Below, one piece after another: positions 23,885 through 32,819 of a stretch of 36,017 bases of DNA. The notes beneath the pieces were generated by a model, which worked only from the letters and a program-made list of their open reading frames with translations, was not told where the DNA came from and did no database searches. Source of the DNA: Terriglobales bacterium (GTDB taxonomy: Bacteria; Acidobacteriota; Terriglobia; Terriglobales; SCQP01); contig JANWJU010000005.1 in the NCBI GenBank assembly GCA_025451775.1, forward strand, positions 1 through 36,017, written 5' to 3'. The position numbers were made by a program, and so were the translations under genes. Numbering within the stretch: the stretch's first letter is position 1; each line of letters begins with the position of its first letter.

Positions 23885-25417
23885 GTGAGCCGACCGCGGG
23901 GGGCAAGCCGAACCGAACACGACTCGCTGGGGGATCGGCAGGTGCCGCGCTGGGCACTCTACGGCGCCCAAACCGCCCGTGCGGTGGAGAACTATGCCAT
24001 CAGCGGCGAGCGCGCCGCGCCGGCGCTGATCGCCGCCTATGGTTGGCTGAAGTGGGCCATGGCCCAAGCCAACCGCGACTTCGACCTGCTGCCGGAGAAG
24101 GTGGCAGGCGCCATTGCGGCGGCGGCGCGCGAGGTGGCCGAACACCAGCTTGACGAGCACTTCCCCGTCGACGTGTTCCAGGCTGGCGCCGGGGTTTCCT
24201 TGCACATGAACGTGAACGAGGTCGTCGCCAACCGCGCCCATGAGCTGCTGGGGGGGCAGCGGGGCCACTACGAATTCGTCCACCCCAACGATCACGTCAA
24301 CCGCGGCCAGTCCACCAACGATACCTTCCCCACGGCGCTGCGCGTGGCGTTACGGATGGAACTGGACGCCCTGCTGCCCGTCCTCCAACACTGCCAGCGG
24401 GCTTTCGCCGCCAAGGGGCGACAATTCGATCGCATTGTCAAAGCCGGACGGACGCACCTGCAAGACGCAGTGCCCCTGCGCCTGGGCCAGGAGTTTGCCG
24501 CCTACGCCACGGCGCTGGGCGCGGCGAGGGCGGAGATCGCCCGCGCCGCCGACGTGCTGCTGGAACTCGGCTTGGGCGGCAGCGCCGCCGGGACGGGGCT
24601 CAACACCGATCCCCGCGTGGCGCCACGGGCGCTGCGCTATCTTCGCCAAGCCACCGGCCACCGTTGGCGGCAAGCCCACGATCTGTGCGCCGCGATGCAG
24701 AGCCAGTTTCCCATCGCCATGGCCTCGGCGGCGCTGCGGAATCTCGCGCTGGAGCTGATCCGCATCTGCAATGATCTGCGCCTGTTGGCCAGCGGCCCCA
24801 TGACCGGTCTGCGCGAGATCGAGCTGCCCGCCCTGCAGCCGGGTTCGTCGATCATGCCGGGGAAGGTGAACCCGGTGATGCCAGAGATGCTGACCATGGT
24901 GGCGTTCCAGGTGGTCGGCAACGACGCCGCCACGGCGTTGGCGGTGCAAGCTGGGCAGCTCGAGCTCAACGTCATGATGCCGGCCATGGCCTACGCGACG
25001 CTGCGCTCGGGGCGTCTATTCACGGCGGCGATCGCCGCCTTCACCAAACACTGCGTCATCGGCATCCGTGCCCGGCCTGAGCGCTGCGCCGCCTATGCGC
25101 AATCCACCATGGCGTTGGCCACGGCGCTGACGCCGGCGCTGGGCTACAGCCGCACCGCCAAGCTGGTGCAACAGTCACTGAACACCGGACGCCCCGTCCT
25201 GGACCTTGCTTTGGAACAAAACCTGTTGCCTGAACCGCAACTGCGGGAGTTGCTCGATCCAGCCCGCGCGGCCGGGAACGCACGAGCCCCAGCCACCGGT
25301 GCACGAGCGGGGCTGAGGGGCCCCCGCGACGCACCGGCGGCTAAGCGGGCGGCGAATTCGCCCCGCGCTGTCTCAGCAGGGCGAAGAAGCCGGGCGCCCG
25401 CGCCTAATAAGTCCTAG
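23885..25417 (+). CDS. Fumarase/aspartase superfamily lyase with repeat-derived C-terminal tail
   Basis: Members eliminate or add water or ammonia across fumarate. The 510-residue protein shows the superfamily signature GSSIMPGKVNP (320-330), with HPNDHVNRGQSTNDTFPTA and GRTHLQDAVPLRLGQEF. Some segments look fumarase-like (GGSAAGTGLNTDP, PGKVNP), others aspartase-like (NDHVN, AGQLELNVMMP), so class II fumarase and aspartate ammonia-lyase cannot be separated here. GTG 23885 is the start; there is no clear ribosome site. The conserved part ends near LRELLDP. The last roughly 50 residues are encoded by repeat copy D (rich in Arg, Ala, Pro), an added tail compared with the usual 460-470 residues. 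Confidence 0.88.
   Translation: MSRPRGASRTEHDSLGDRQVPRWALYGAQTARAVENYAISGERAAPALIAAYGWLKWAMAQANRDFDLLPEKVAGAIAAAAREVAEHQLDEHFPVDVFQAGAGVSLHMNVNEVVANRAHELLGGQRGHYEFVHPNDHVNRGQSTNDTFPTALRVALRMELDALLPVLQHCQRAFAAKGRQFDRIVKAGRTHLQDAVPLRLGQEFAAYATALGAARAEIARAADVLLELGLGGSAAGTGLNTDPRVAPRALRYLRQATGHRWRQAHDLCAAMQSQFPIAMASAALRNLALELIRICNDLRLLASGPMTGLREIELPALQPGSSIMPGKVNPVMPEMLTMVAFQVVGNDAATALAVQAGQLELNVMMPAMAYATLRSGRLFTAAIAAFTKHCVIGIRARPERCAAYAQSTMALATALTPALGYSRTAKLVQQSLNTGRPVLDLALEQNLLPEPQLRELLDPARAAGNARAPATGARAGLRGPRDAPAAKRAANSPRAVSAGRRSRAPAPNKS
25270..25410 (+). repeat. Structured GC-rich repeat, copy D, read into the lyase C-terminus
   Basis: Stem I pairs CCGGTGC (25296-25302) with GCACCGG (25331-25337), extended by GCC/GGC (25292-25294 with 25339-25341). 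The core carries ACGAG, GGGGCT, GAGGGG and CGAC. Stem II pairs GCGGGC (25345-25350) with GCCCGC (25396-25401) around a 45-base insert. The terminal box GCCGGGCGCCCGCGC is at 25389-25403, followed by TAATAAG. The repeat overlaps the end of the lyase and reaches the stop of the minus-strand PCYCGC gene (25404-25406). Confidence 0.75.
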
Positions 25418-25925
25418 CCGCGAGCAGGTCGTTAAGATTAATTGACTTCCATTTGCCTTGTTCGATCTCGGCGCGAATCTGCGTTGGCGTCTTGCCGGCT
25501 TTGGTCTCGCGGTAGGCGAACACGCCCTCCATCATGCAGGTCTCGCAAATGGAGGCGTGCTCCCCAACATAGCAATCGAGCAGGCTCTTGTGGCCGACTT
25601 CTGTGTCGCAGCCGCAGTAGCAGGGCTGCTGGTACAGCACGCCGCGGACCTGGGCCGCCATGGCGTAGGCCGCCTGCACGCGGGGATCGGCGAACTGGCG
25701 GGGGTTGAGCGTGGACGGGAGCGGACCCTTGGGCAACGCCTTGTGATACGGCGGGATTTTCCCTGCGGCAGGCGCGCCCATGGCCATATTCATGGGCATG
25801 GTCATCTGGGAGCCCGCGTGCGCGGGTTGCTGGGCCTGCAAGCCCAGGCTCAGACCGCCGGCGAGCACACCGACCAACAGGCAAACGGGCAGGCAAATGG
25901 CCAGGATGGCACCTGAAGAGCGCAT
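25404..25925 (-). CDS. Exported PCYCGC-motif protein
   Basis: 173 residues. The N-terminus MRSSGAILAICLPVCLLVGVLAGGLSLGL is a signal peptide or anchor, followed by a Met-rich linker (MTMPMNMAMG). The core has QQPCYCGCD (C102, C104, C106), then GHKSLLDCYV (H112, C118) and ICETCMMEG (C127, C130). This is the cysteine pattern of the PCYCGC family, whose function is unknown. The Met-rich linker together with the cysteine/histidine cluster suggests copper or other metal binding outside the cytoplasm, which is inference. ATG 25925 is divergent from the acyltransferase gene 25 bases away. The stop lies at the outer end of repeat copy D. Confidence 0.85.
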   Translation of the reverse strand: MRSSGAILAICLPVCLLVGVLAGGLSLGLQAQQPAHAGSQMTMPMNMAMGAPAAGKIPPYHKALPKGPLPSTLNPRQFADPRVQAAYAMAAQVRGVLYQQPCYCGCDTEVGHKSLLDCYVGEHASICETCMMEGVFAYRETKAGKTPTQIRAEIEQGKWKSINLNDLLAARTY

Positions 25926-25950
25926 ACGGTCATTGTATTCTTATTACCCC

Positions 25951-26850
25951 ATGCGGGAGCAACTCGAGTACGCACCGGTGCGGGCCGCGCTCGCGGCCAT
26001 GAGCTCGCTGCCGCGCCCGGCGGCGCGGCAGGTCGGCGCGGCCATCGCCACGGGGTTTTACTACGGCCACCGGCGCCTGATCCGTGTGGGGCGGCGCAAC
26101 CTCGAGTTGGCGTTTCCCGAACGGGAACCGGCGGAGCGGGAGCGCATCCTGCGCGCGCTGTACGGCCATCTGGGCCGCCAAATGGCCGAATTTTGCCTGT
26201 TTCCGCGCAACCGCGCCGCCGCCCTGCCGGCGCTGATGCGGACGGTGGGTCTGGAACATTACCTCGCCGCGCGCGATCGCGGACGTGGCGTCCTGGTGCT
26301 CACCGCCCATCTGGGCGCGTGGGAGCTGTCCAGTTTTGGCCACAGCCTGGCGGGCTACCCCATGAAGTTCATCGTCCGGCCCTTGGACAATGGACGCATC
26401 AATGCTTTGGTCAACCGCTATCGTGGCCTGCACGGCAATCAACCGATCGACAAATTCGACTCCGCGCGCGGCCTGCTGCGCGCCATGGCGGCCGGCGAAA
26501 CCGTGGGGGTGTTGCTGGACCAGAACTCCTCGCCGCCGCAGGGGGTGTTTGTGCCGTTTTTCGGCCGCCCCGCCTGCACCGCCGCCGGCCCTGCCAAGAT
26601 TGCCGTGCGCACCGGCGCCAGCGTGGTGCCCGGCTTCACGGTCTGGGAGGCGGCCGAGCAGCGTTATGTGCTCTACTTCGAGCCAGCTTTGGAACTGATC
26701 CAAACCGGCGACGAGGCGCGGGACGTCGCCGCCAATACCGCTGCGTATACCGCCGTGATCGAGCGCTGGGTGCGCCGTTACCCCGAGCAGTGGCTGTGGG
26801 TGCACCGGCGCTGGAAGACGCGGCCCGCGGGCGAGGCCGCGCTCTATTGA
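25951..26850 (+). CDS. LpxL/HtrB-type lysophospholipid acyltransferase
   Basis: These inner-membrane enzymes transfer acyl chains to lipid A precursors or related glycolipids. The 299-residue protein has the catalytic H-x4-E motif TAHLGAWE (H120, E125) and later VGVLLDQNSSPPQGVFVPFFG, KIAVRTGASVVPGF and WLWVHRRWKTRP, the usual family blocks. The start at ATG 25951 gives a family-like N-terminus, though no ribosome binding site is visible; the transcript could be leaderless. Its last codons overlap the next gene's TTG (TTGA). Next to an ArnT-like transferase, it suggests a lipid A or glycolipid modification unit. Confidence 0.87.
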   Translation: MREQLEYAPVRAALAAMSSLPRPAARQVGAAIATGFYYGHRRLIRVGRRNLELAFPEREPAERERILRALYGHLGRQMAEFCLFPRNRAAALPALMRTVGLEHYLAARDRGRGVLVLTAHLGAWELSSFGHSLAGYPMKFIVRPLDNGRINALVNRYRGLHGNQPIDKFDSARGLLRAMAAGETVGVLLDQNSSPPQGVFVPFFGRPACTAAGPAKIAVRTGASVVPGFTVWEAAEQRYVLYFEPALELIQTGDEARDVAANTAAYTAVIERWVRRYPEQWLWVHRRWKTRPAGEAALY

Positions 26851-28559
26851 AGCCGTCTCTTCCCTCGGCATTCTCCGCGGCGCCCAAGGCGTGGGCCGCA
26901 CTGCGTCTGGCGGCGCTAGGGGCCGCTTGGGGACTCTGCAGCTGGCTGCTGCTGCTGGCCGGGTTGGGGAGCTTTGGCGTGCTGGGTCCGGACGAGCCCC
27001 GCTACGCCGCCATCGCGCAGGGCATGCTGCGCCGCCATGACCTCATCACCCCCAAGCTCTGGGGTACGCCGTGGCTGGAAAAGCCGGTGCTCTATTACTG
27101 GTTGGCAGGGGCGAGCGAGGCCCTGACGCACCTCACCGATGCCGCCGCGCGGCGGCCGAATGCGCTGCTGGCGGTGCTGATGAGCGCGACGCTCACGGCG
27201 TTTTTGTGGCGCGTGCATAGCCGGCGCGCCGGCCTCCTGGCGGCGTTCATGAGCGTCAGCAGCGTGTTCTGGTTGAGCTTTGGACGCGCCGCCACCACCG
27301 ACATGACGCTCACCGCGCCGCTGGCGCTGAGCCTGATGGCGCTCTACGCCTGGTGGCAGTCGCACCGTCCGCGCTGGCTGGCGGTGGCGGCGGTGCTGCT
27401 GGCGTTGGCCACGCTGGCCAAGGGTCCGGTGGCGGTCGTGCTCGCCGGGTTGATCCTGCTCGGCTTCGCGGCAACCCAAGGCCAGTGGCGGCGGGCGTGG
27501 ACGAGCCTGCGGCCCCTCCCGATCGCGCTCTTTGTGATCGTGGCCGCGCCCTGGTATGTGGCCGTGAGCCTGCGCAACCCCGGATTTTTGCGGGCGTTTT
27601 TCTGGCAGCAGAACCTCGAACGCTTTGCCACCAACCGCTATGAGCACCCGCAGGCGTTTTGGTTTTACGTGCCGGTGCTGCTGCTGGCGGTGTTTCCGTG
27701 GACGGGCTGGCTGGGGTTGCCGCTGGCCGCCGCCGTGCGGCGCGTGCGCGGGCGCGGTTGGCGCCGGGCTTGGCAGGGCGAGGACGCACCGCTGAAACTA
27801 TTCCTCGGCTGCTGGGGGTTGGCGCCGTTGATTTTTTTCTCACTCTCCCGCTCGAAGCTCCCGAGCTACATCCTGCCGGCGATTCCGGCGGTGGTCGCGC
27901 TGATGGCCGTCTGCGCCGCTGAACGCTGGCCGCGGCTGCCGCGCTGGCCGTTGGCGATCAGCGCTCTGCTGACGGCGCTGGTTCCTGCGGCGCTGCGCCT
28001 CACACCCTGGCTGGTGGCGGCCCGCGGCCTGCGCCCGCCCTTGACACCGCTGCTGTCGCTGGCCGGGGTCTGGGTGCCAGCGGCGGTGACCGCAGCGGTG
28101 CTGCTGTGGCTCGTGTGGCGGCGCCGGCCCGCCGTCGTGGTAACGGTCATGGTCGCGGTGATGGCCGCCACCGCATGGGCGCTCACCCGGCCGCCGTTGA
28201 GCACGGCCGTCGATGCCGGACTGAGCGGACGTCCGCTGGCGCGCGCGCTCCAAGCCCAATGCGGCGCTTCCCTGCCCGGCGGCTGTCAGGGCGTGCCGCT
28301 CTATGCCTGGAACCTGAAGCGCGATCTCCTCTATGGCACTCAGTTTTATCTCGGGGGCGAGTTGGCCACTTGGCCGCGGCAGGATGCCGCACCCGCGGCT
28401 GCCTATATCGTCCTGGATCGCGCGCAGGTGCCGGTGTTCGTTGCGCGCTATGGCGGCGCCTACGCGTTGGCGCAAATCTCGCGCCTCCAGCCCCTGCACA
28501 ACGGCGGCACCTTGGTTCCCTGGATCGTGATTCGCGCCGTCCCGTTAGTTCCCCGGTGA
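26847..28559 (+). CDS. ArnT-like (GT83/PMT family) lipid-linked glycosyltransferase
   Basis: This is a polytopic membrane protein of 570 residues with about ten or more hydrophobic helices. The N-terminal periplasmic loop has GPDEPRYAAIAQGML (D49, E50, R52, Y53), the acidic catalytic motif of ArnT/PMT enzymes that move sugars from undecaprenyl phosphate to lipid A or protein. A C-terminal soluble part follows (from about TAVDAGLSGRPLARALQ). The TTG at 26847 overlaps the acyltransferase stop; no ATG start is available, so this start is inferred. Coupling to LpxL suggests envelope lipid modification. The sugar donor is not known. Confidence 0.87.
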   Translation: MKPSLPSAFSAAPKAWAALRLAALGAAWGLCSWLLLLAGLGSFGVLGPDEPRYAAIAQGMLRRHDLITPKLWGTPWLEKPVLYYWLAGASEALTHLTDAAARRPNALLAVLMSATLTAFLWRVHSRRAGLLAAFMSVSSVFWLSFGRAATTDMTLTAPLALSLMALYAWWQSHRPRWLAVAAVLLALATLAKGPVAVVLAGLILLGFAATQGQWRRAWTSLRPLPIALFVIVAAPWYVAVSLRNPGFLRAFFWQQNLERFATNRYEHPQAFWFYVPVLLLAVFPWTGWLGLPLAAAVRRVRGRGWRRAWQGEDAPLKLFLGCWGLAPLIFFSLSRSKLPSYILPAIPAVVALMAVCAAERWPRLPRWPLAISALLTALVPAALRLTPWLVAARGLRPPLTPLLSLAGVWVPAAVTAAVLLWLVWRRRPAVVVTVMVAVMAATAWALTRPPLSTAVDAGLSGRPLARALQAQCGASLPGGCQGVPLYAWNLKRDLLYGTQFYLGGELATWPRQDAAPAAAYIVLDRAQVPVFVARYGGAYALAQISRLQPLHNGGTLVPWIVIRAVPLVPR

Positions 28560-28571
28560 TAGAGTTGGCGG

Positions 28572-31001
28572 GTGGCATCCTTAGCCCAACGCGGACTTTT
28601 CCTCATCGCGATCCTCACTCTCGTTGCCAGCGCCCAACAGCCACCGCCGGCTGCCGCCCTCGCGGCGGATTACCAGGCGCTGCTGCAACCCACGCTGACG
28701 CAACAAGCGGTGATGGAAGCGACGCCGCTGCAGTGGGGGCCGCTGCATTTCAATTTTGCCCGGGGTACTTTGGCCCTGGGCGCCGCCGTCGAGGGGCGGG
28801 AGATGACGGCGGTATTCAGCGGCCGGGGCACGCTGACGGTGGCCGCGCCCAACGCCATCGAAAGCGCCCAGATGAAGATGTTCTCGGGCCAGGCGGCGAT
28901 CGCCGAGACCTTCACCGCCGCCGTATTTCACTTCAGCGATGCGGCAGCATGGCAGGCGGCGTTGGGGGCGGGCGCGCATTTCCGTTCCGCCGCGGTCGCC
29001 CCCGCCATCGCCGCCATTGCCAGTGACCGCGCCCATACCATCGATCAGGACGGGCTCGGCAGCGGGGCGCGCGCCCTGCTGGCGCTGGACCGCGCTCCCA
29101 GCCGCTGGCTGTACGCCGACTTGAAGACCGACAACCACGGCTGGGTCGAGGCCCGCTACGACCCGCTCGACGGCGAATCCGTCATGATCAGCCGCTGGGT
29201 CGAGAGCACCGCCTATAACGACAACGTCACCGACGACCAGTGGACCCACTTCGGCGAGGCCGGCCAGCCCGATCCCGCGCCGCCACCTTATCAACTCACC
29301 GATTACGACATCCAGCTCACGATCCCCCATAACCTCGATATCCAGAGCCAAACCAGCTTTACCGTCACCGCGCGCGCGGCCATGCGCGGCATCCTGGTGC
29401 AGCTCGACTCCAACCTGCGGGTGAGTGAGGCGAGCGCTGCTGTCGGCGGCGCCACCCCCGCTCCAGTCGAATTCCTGCAGCCGCGCGATCCCGGCCGCAC
29501 GCCCGGGCCACAGTACATCGGCGACTGGCTCTACCTGCGCCTGCCGCAGCCGCTTGCCGCCGGCGCCAGCGCCCGCTTCACCATCCTCTACCACGGCAAA
29601 AACGTGGTGACCAAGGTGGGCGCCGGCAACTTTTTTGCACAATCGTTCGGATGGTACCCGACCAATGACTTCGGGCCGGTAATCCAGCGCACCGACTTTC
29701 ATCTGCACTTCACCCTCGACCATAAATACACCCTGGTGGCCACCGGCGAGCCCGACGGAACCCAGCATCAGGGCGACCAACAGGTCAGCAACTGGCGCAC
29801 GCCGCAGCCCATTGACTTCGCCGGCTTCGCCTTCGGCGACTTCAAAGTCTCCACTGGCAATGTCCGGCTCTCCGACGGCCGGCAGGTCAAGCTGGAGGTG
29901 GCGGTTAACAAGGAACCCGACGACGACATCGCGATCTACAACCTCATCGGGCAGCTCGGCGACCCGCTCATCACGCCTCCCACCGGCGTGATCAACCTGA
30001 CCAGCCTGGCGCCGCAGGCCATGGCGCAGGTGGGCGCGGCGTTGCAGGTCATGACCGCCTTTTATGGGCCCTATCCCTACTCCAGCCTGATCGTCACTGA
30101 TGTGCCCGGCGATTACGGACAAGGCTGGCCGGGACTGCTCTACCTCAGCAGCCTCAGCTTCCTCGATCCCACCCAGCAGCATTTCCTGGGGGCATCGAGC
30201 GCGTGGATGGATGAGCTCAGCGACAAATTCCGTGCCCACGAAGTCTCCCACCAATGGTGGGGCCACAAGGTCGGATGGGCCACCTACCACGACCAGTGGC
30301 TGTCGGAGGGGTTCGCCAACTTCTCCGGCGTGCTCTTCCAAGAGACGACCAACAGCGAATCCGCCGCCGTCACCTCACTTGAACGCTGGAAGCGCAACCT
30401 CAAGAACAAGAACAACCTGGGCCACCCCATCGAGAGCGACGGCCCGCTGTGGCTGGGCGCGCGCCTCAGCTCCTCCCAGGACGCCGGCGGCTTCCGCATC
30501 ATCGAATACGACAAGGGCGGCTACGTGCTCTGGATGCTGCGCGAAATGATGATCGACCACGGCCAGAAGGTCCCCGATGCCGCTTTCATCGCCATGATGA
30601 AGGACTTCACCTCGACCTATAACAACCGCGACGCCTCCACCGCCGATTTCCAAAAGATCGCGGAGAAACACATGCGGCCATTCATGGACCTGGACCACAA
30701 CCACACGCTCGACTGGTTTTTCCGCGAATACGTCTACGGCACCGGCATCGACAAGATCACTTTCCGGAGCAAGATCACGCCCGATGCCGGCGGCCAGGGC
30801 GCCCACGCGCTGCTGACGGTCGCGAACCCCTCCGGCTGGGTCGGCCTGCTGCCCATCTACATCTGGCACGGCAAAAAAGTGGAGCGGGTGATGCTCCAAG
30901 TCCACGGCCCCCAAACCACCGCCAACGTGCCACTTCCGTTCGTTCCCACGCGGGTGATCGCCAACGAGTACGACAGCATGCTGGTGGACGTGGATCAATA
31001 A
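28572..31001 (+). CDS. M1 family metallopeptidase (aminopeptidase N-like), exported
   Basis: M1 enzymes are zinc exopeptidases. Of the 809 residues, the first 22 (MASLAQRGLFLIAILTLVASAQ) form a signal peptide, so it is periplasmic or secreted. The zinc motif HEVSH (556-560) and the third ligand Glu in WLSEGFANF (E579) are at the classic spacing of 18 residues between His and Glu. A long N-terminal beta region precedes the catalytic part. The canonical GAMEN substrate motif is not seen; GDYGQGWPGLLYLSS occupies its place, as in other acidobacterial-type M1 relatives (inferred). GTG 28572 is the start. Confidence 0.87.
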   Translation: MASLAQRGLFLIAILTLVASAQQPPPAAALAADYQALLQPTLTQQAVMEATPLQWGPLHFNFARGTLALGAAVEGREMTAVFSGRGTLTVAAPNAIESAQMKMFSGQAAIAETFTAAVFHFSDAAAWQAALGAGAHFRSAAVAPAIAAIASDRAHTIDQDGLGSGARALLALDRAPSRWLYADLKTDNHGWVEARYDPLDGESVMISRWVESTAYNDNVTDDQWTHFGEAGQPDPAPPPYQLTDYDIQLTIPHNLDIQSQTSFTVTARAAMRGILVQLDSNLRVSEASAAVGGATPAPVEFLQPRDPGRTPGPQYIGDWLYLRLPQPLAAGASARFTILYHGKNVVTKVGAGNFFAQSFGWYPTNDFGPVIQRTDFHLHFTLDHKYTLVATGEPDGTQHQGDQQVSNWRTPQPIDFAGFAFGDFKVSTGNVRLSDGRQVKLEVAVNKEPDDDIAIYNLIGQLGDPLITPPTGVINLTSLAPQAMAQVGAALQVMTAFYGPYPYSSLIVTDVPGDYGQGWPGLLYLSSLSFLDPTQQHFLGASSAWMDELSDKFRAHEVSHQWWGHKVGWATYHDQWLSEGFANFSGVLFQETTNSESAAVTSLERWKRNLKNKNNLGHPIESDGPLWLGARLSSSQDAGGFRIIEYDKGGYVLWMLREMMIDHGQKVPDAAFIAMMKDFTSTYNNRDASTADFQKIAEKHMRPFMDLDHNHTLDWFFREYVYGTGIDKITFRSKITPDAGGQGAHALLTVANPSGWVGLLPIYIWHGKKVERVMLQVHGPQTTANVPLPFVPTRVIANEYDSMLVDVDQ

Positions 31002-31016
31002 CCCTGGCGGACGCTT

Positions 31017-32819
31017 ATGAGCCGGCTCCTGCGCATTCTTGGCTTTGGTTCCGCGCTCGTTGCTGTTCTGGTACTGGTGATCCTGGCGCTCGTCTTGGCG
31101 CGGTTCGAAGTGATCGCCCATCGCCGGCCGCCAGCTCCCATGACCCTCAGGGCGGCGCAAATCGGCGCGGAAGATGCGCAACTGAGGCAGATGGGGTTGA
31201 TCGTCGGCGATGGGCACTTCTTGACGGAACATCCCTTCGCGCCGCCATGGACGTCCCATTCGCTGCTGCTGCCCTCCAACTGGTCCACCGGGCCATCTCT
31301 GATCCAACTGCTTCTCGGCCCACCCCGCGTTCGGGCCAATCTCCTGTTCGCCGATCTCGATGTGCTTCAACCGGTCATGGAGCGCGCCTACGCGGGCTGG
31401 GACACTGCGGCGGCGCGGGGTTGGAACTGGAATCAATGGTTCGCCAATTGGCGGAAGATGCTTGCCGCGCAAGGTTCGGCGGAGATATCGTTCAACCAAG
31501 CCTTCGCGCCGATGGATGCCTTGATCGCCTTTCAGCGCGATAACCACACGCAAATTCCACTGCGTCGCACCTCCACCATCGACCGCTCCCAGACCGCCGT
31601 TCTGGCCGGCGCGGCCAGCGCTCCCTGTCTTGAGATTCGCGCCGGCGGCCGGATCTTCCCCATTGCGGTCAACGATCCGGCGCAGCAGGTACGAGCGGCG
31701 AAGCTATGGACGAGCCGCGCAAACGCTTTCACCGATGCCGACTACATTGCCATGCCCAGTTCCTACGGAACCCCTCAAGCGGTACACTGCGGCGGCGATT
31801 GGATTTCACTCCAGCCAATCGAAAGCAGCGGCACTTCCGGCATCGTGAGACTGCTGCGGGACGCGTTACGCCCCCCCCGGCCGCGCATCGAGCGGCTTGG
31901 TGACGGCATCGTCTATGTGCGCCTTCCAACCTTTGACGCGGAAAACTATGCGGGTGTTTCCCGAACGAGTTGGCCGCGCCACCAGCCTGGCGACCGCGTC
32001 CTCATTGTCGATCTGCGCGATAACGGCGGCGGCGATTCGGCGTACGGCCGGGATGTGCTGCAAGGCTGGATCGACGAAAGCCGGATGGTGAACCTCCACC
32101 AAATTGGAACGCAGATTACCTCTTCCTGCCTTTTCGGTCCCTTGAACTGGAGCTACCCGGACCAAGGCAGCCGCCTCCCGGTTGTAAAAAGAAGGTCATT
32201 GCAGGGGCTGTTGGACCGCATGAATCAGCCGAATCCGCCCGGCTGCCCGCGCACGGTGGATACCACGCCCGTCCGCTGGACCTATCTCCAGCATCGCTTC
32301 ACCCCCAAGCCGGACGATTTGCGCATTGTAGTGTTGGTGAATTCCGGCTGTGCATCGGACTGCGAATGGATGACCGTTGCGTTGGCTTCCCTGCCGGAAA
32401 CCATCGTGGCCGGAACCAATACCTTCGGCAACGGCGAATTCATCCAGCCCCGCTATTCCGTCCTGCCCCATACCGGCCTGGCCTACAGGATGGCGCAAGG
32501 TAGGTGGAATATCTACGGTGACAACCGCTCGGTTGATGGCTACGGCCTTGATGTGGACGTGGTGCTGCCGGAGGTGAACGAGATGGGGGCCGGACAACTC
32601 CGCGAACTCGCGGACGCGGTGACGCGACAAATGGGCGAAGTACGCTATACACATGAGGACCAATATCGAAATCGACGACCGGCTGATGGCGCAAGCGCAA
32701 CGCCTTTCCGGGGCGCGCTCCAAACGCGAGACCGTGGAGCGTGCGCTCGAGCTGCTGGTGGAACGGGAGCAATTCAAAGAGATTCTGCGCTACCGCGGCA
32801 GCGGCATTTGGGAAGGTGA
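31017..32819 (+). CDS. S41-like peptidase, membrane-anchored, with C-terminus overlapping vapB
   Basis: 600 residues. The N-terminal hydrophobic segment (LLRILGFGSALVAVLVLVILALVLA) anchors it. The middle region is not recognised. From about residue 290 an S41 (tail-specific protease-like) core is seen: IVYVRLPTF, VDLRDNGGGD, then NSGCASDCEW in the position of the catalytic Ser block, followed by GTNTFGNGEF. The catalytic Lys is not obvious. The last 56 residues are encoded by an alternative frame of the vapB gene and look unconserved, so the original C-terminus was probably replaced when vapBC arrived. It may be a penultimate member of the M1-S41 exported protease group. Confidence 0.77.
   Translation: MSRLLRILGFGSALVAVLVLVILALVLARFEVIAHRRPPAPMTLRAAQIGAEDAQLRQMGLIVGDGHFLTEHPFAPPWTSHSLLLPSNWSTGPSLIQLLLGPPRVRANLLFADLDVLQPVMERAYAGWDTAAARGWNWNQWFANWRKMLAAQGSAEISFNQAFAPMDALIAFQRDNHTQIPLRRTSTIDRSQTAVLAGAASAPCLEIRAGGRIFPIAVNDPAQQVRAAKLWTSRANAFTDADYIAMPSSYGTPQAVHCGGDWISLQPIESSGTSGIVRLLRDALRPPRPRIERLGDGIVYVRLPTFDAENYAGVSRTSWPRHQPGDRVLIVDLRDNGGGDSAYGRDVLQGWIDESRMVNLHQIGTQITSSCLFGPLNWSYPDQGSRLPVVKRRSLQGLLDRMNQPNPPGCPRTVDTTPVRWTYLQHRFTPKPDDLRIVVLVNSGCASDCEWMTVALASLPETIVAGTNTFGNGEFIQPRYSVLPHTGLAYRMAQGRWNIYGDNRSVDGYGLDVDVVLPEVNEMGAGQLRELADAVTRQMGEVRYTHEDQYRNRRPADGASATPFRGALQTRDRGACARAAGGTGAIQRDSALPRQRHLGR

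Noticed and set aside
28581-30341. A long open frame antisense to the M1 peptidase
   Set aside because: It mirrors the codon structure of the peptidase gene, and no recognisable motif or conserved start is present.
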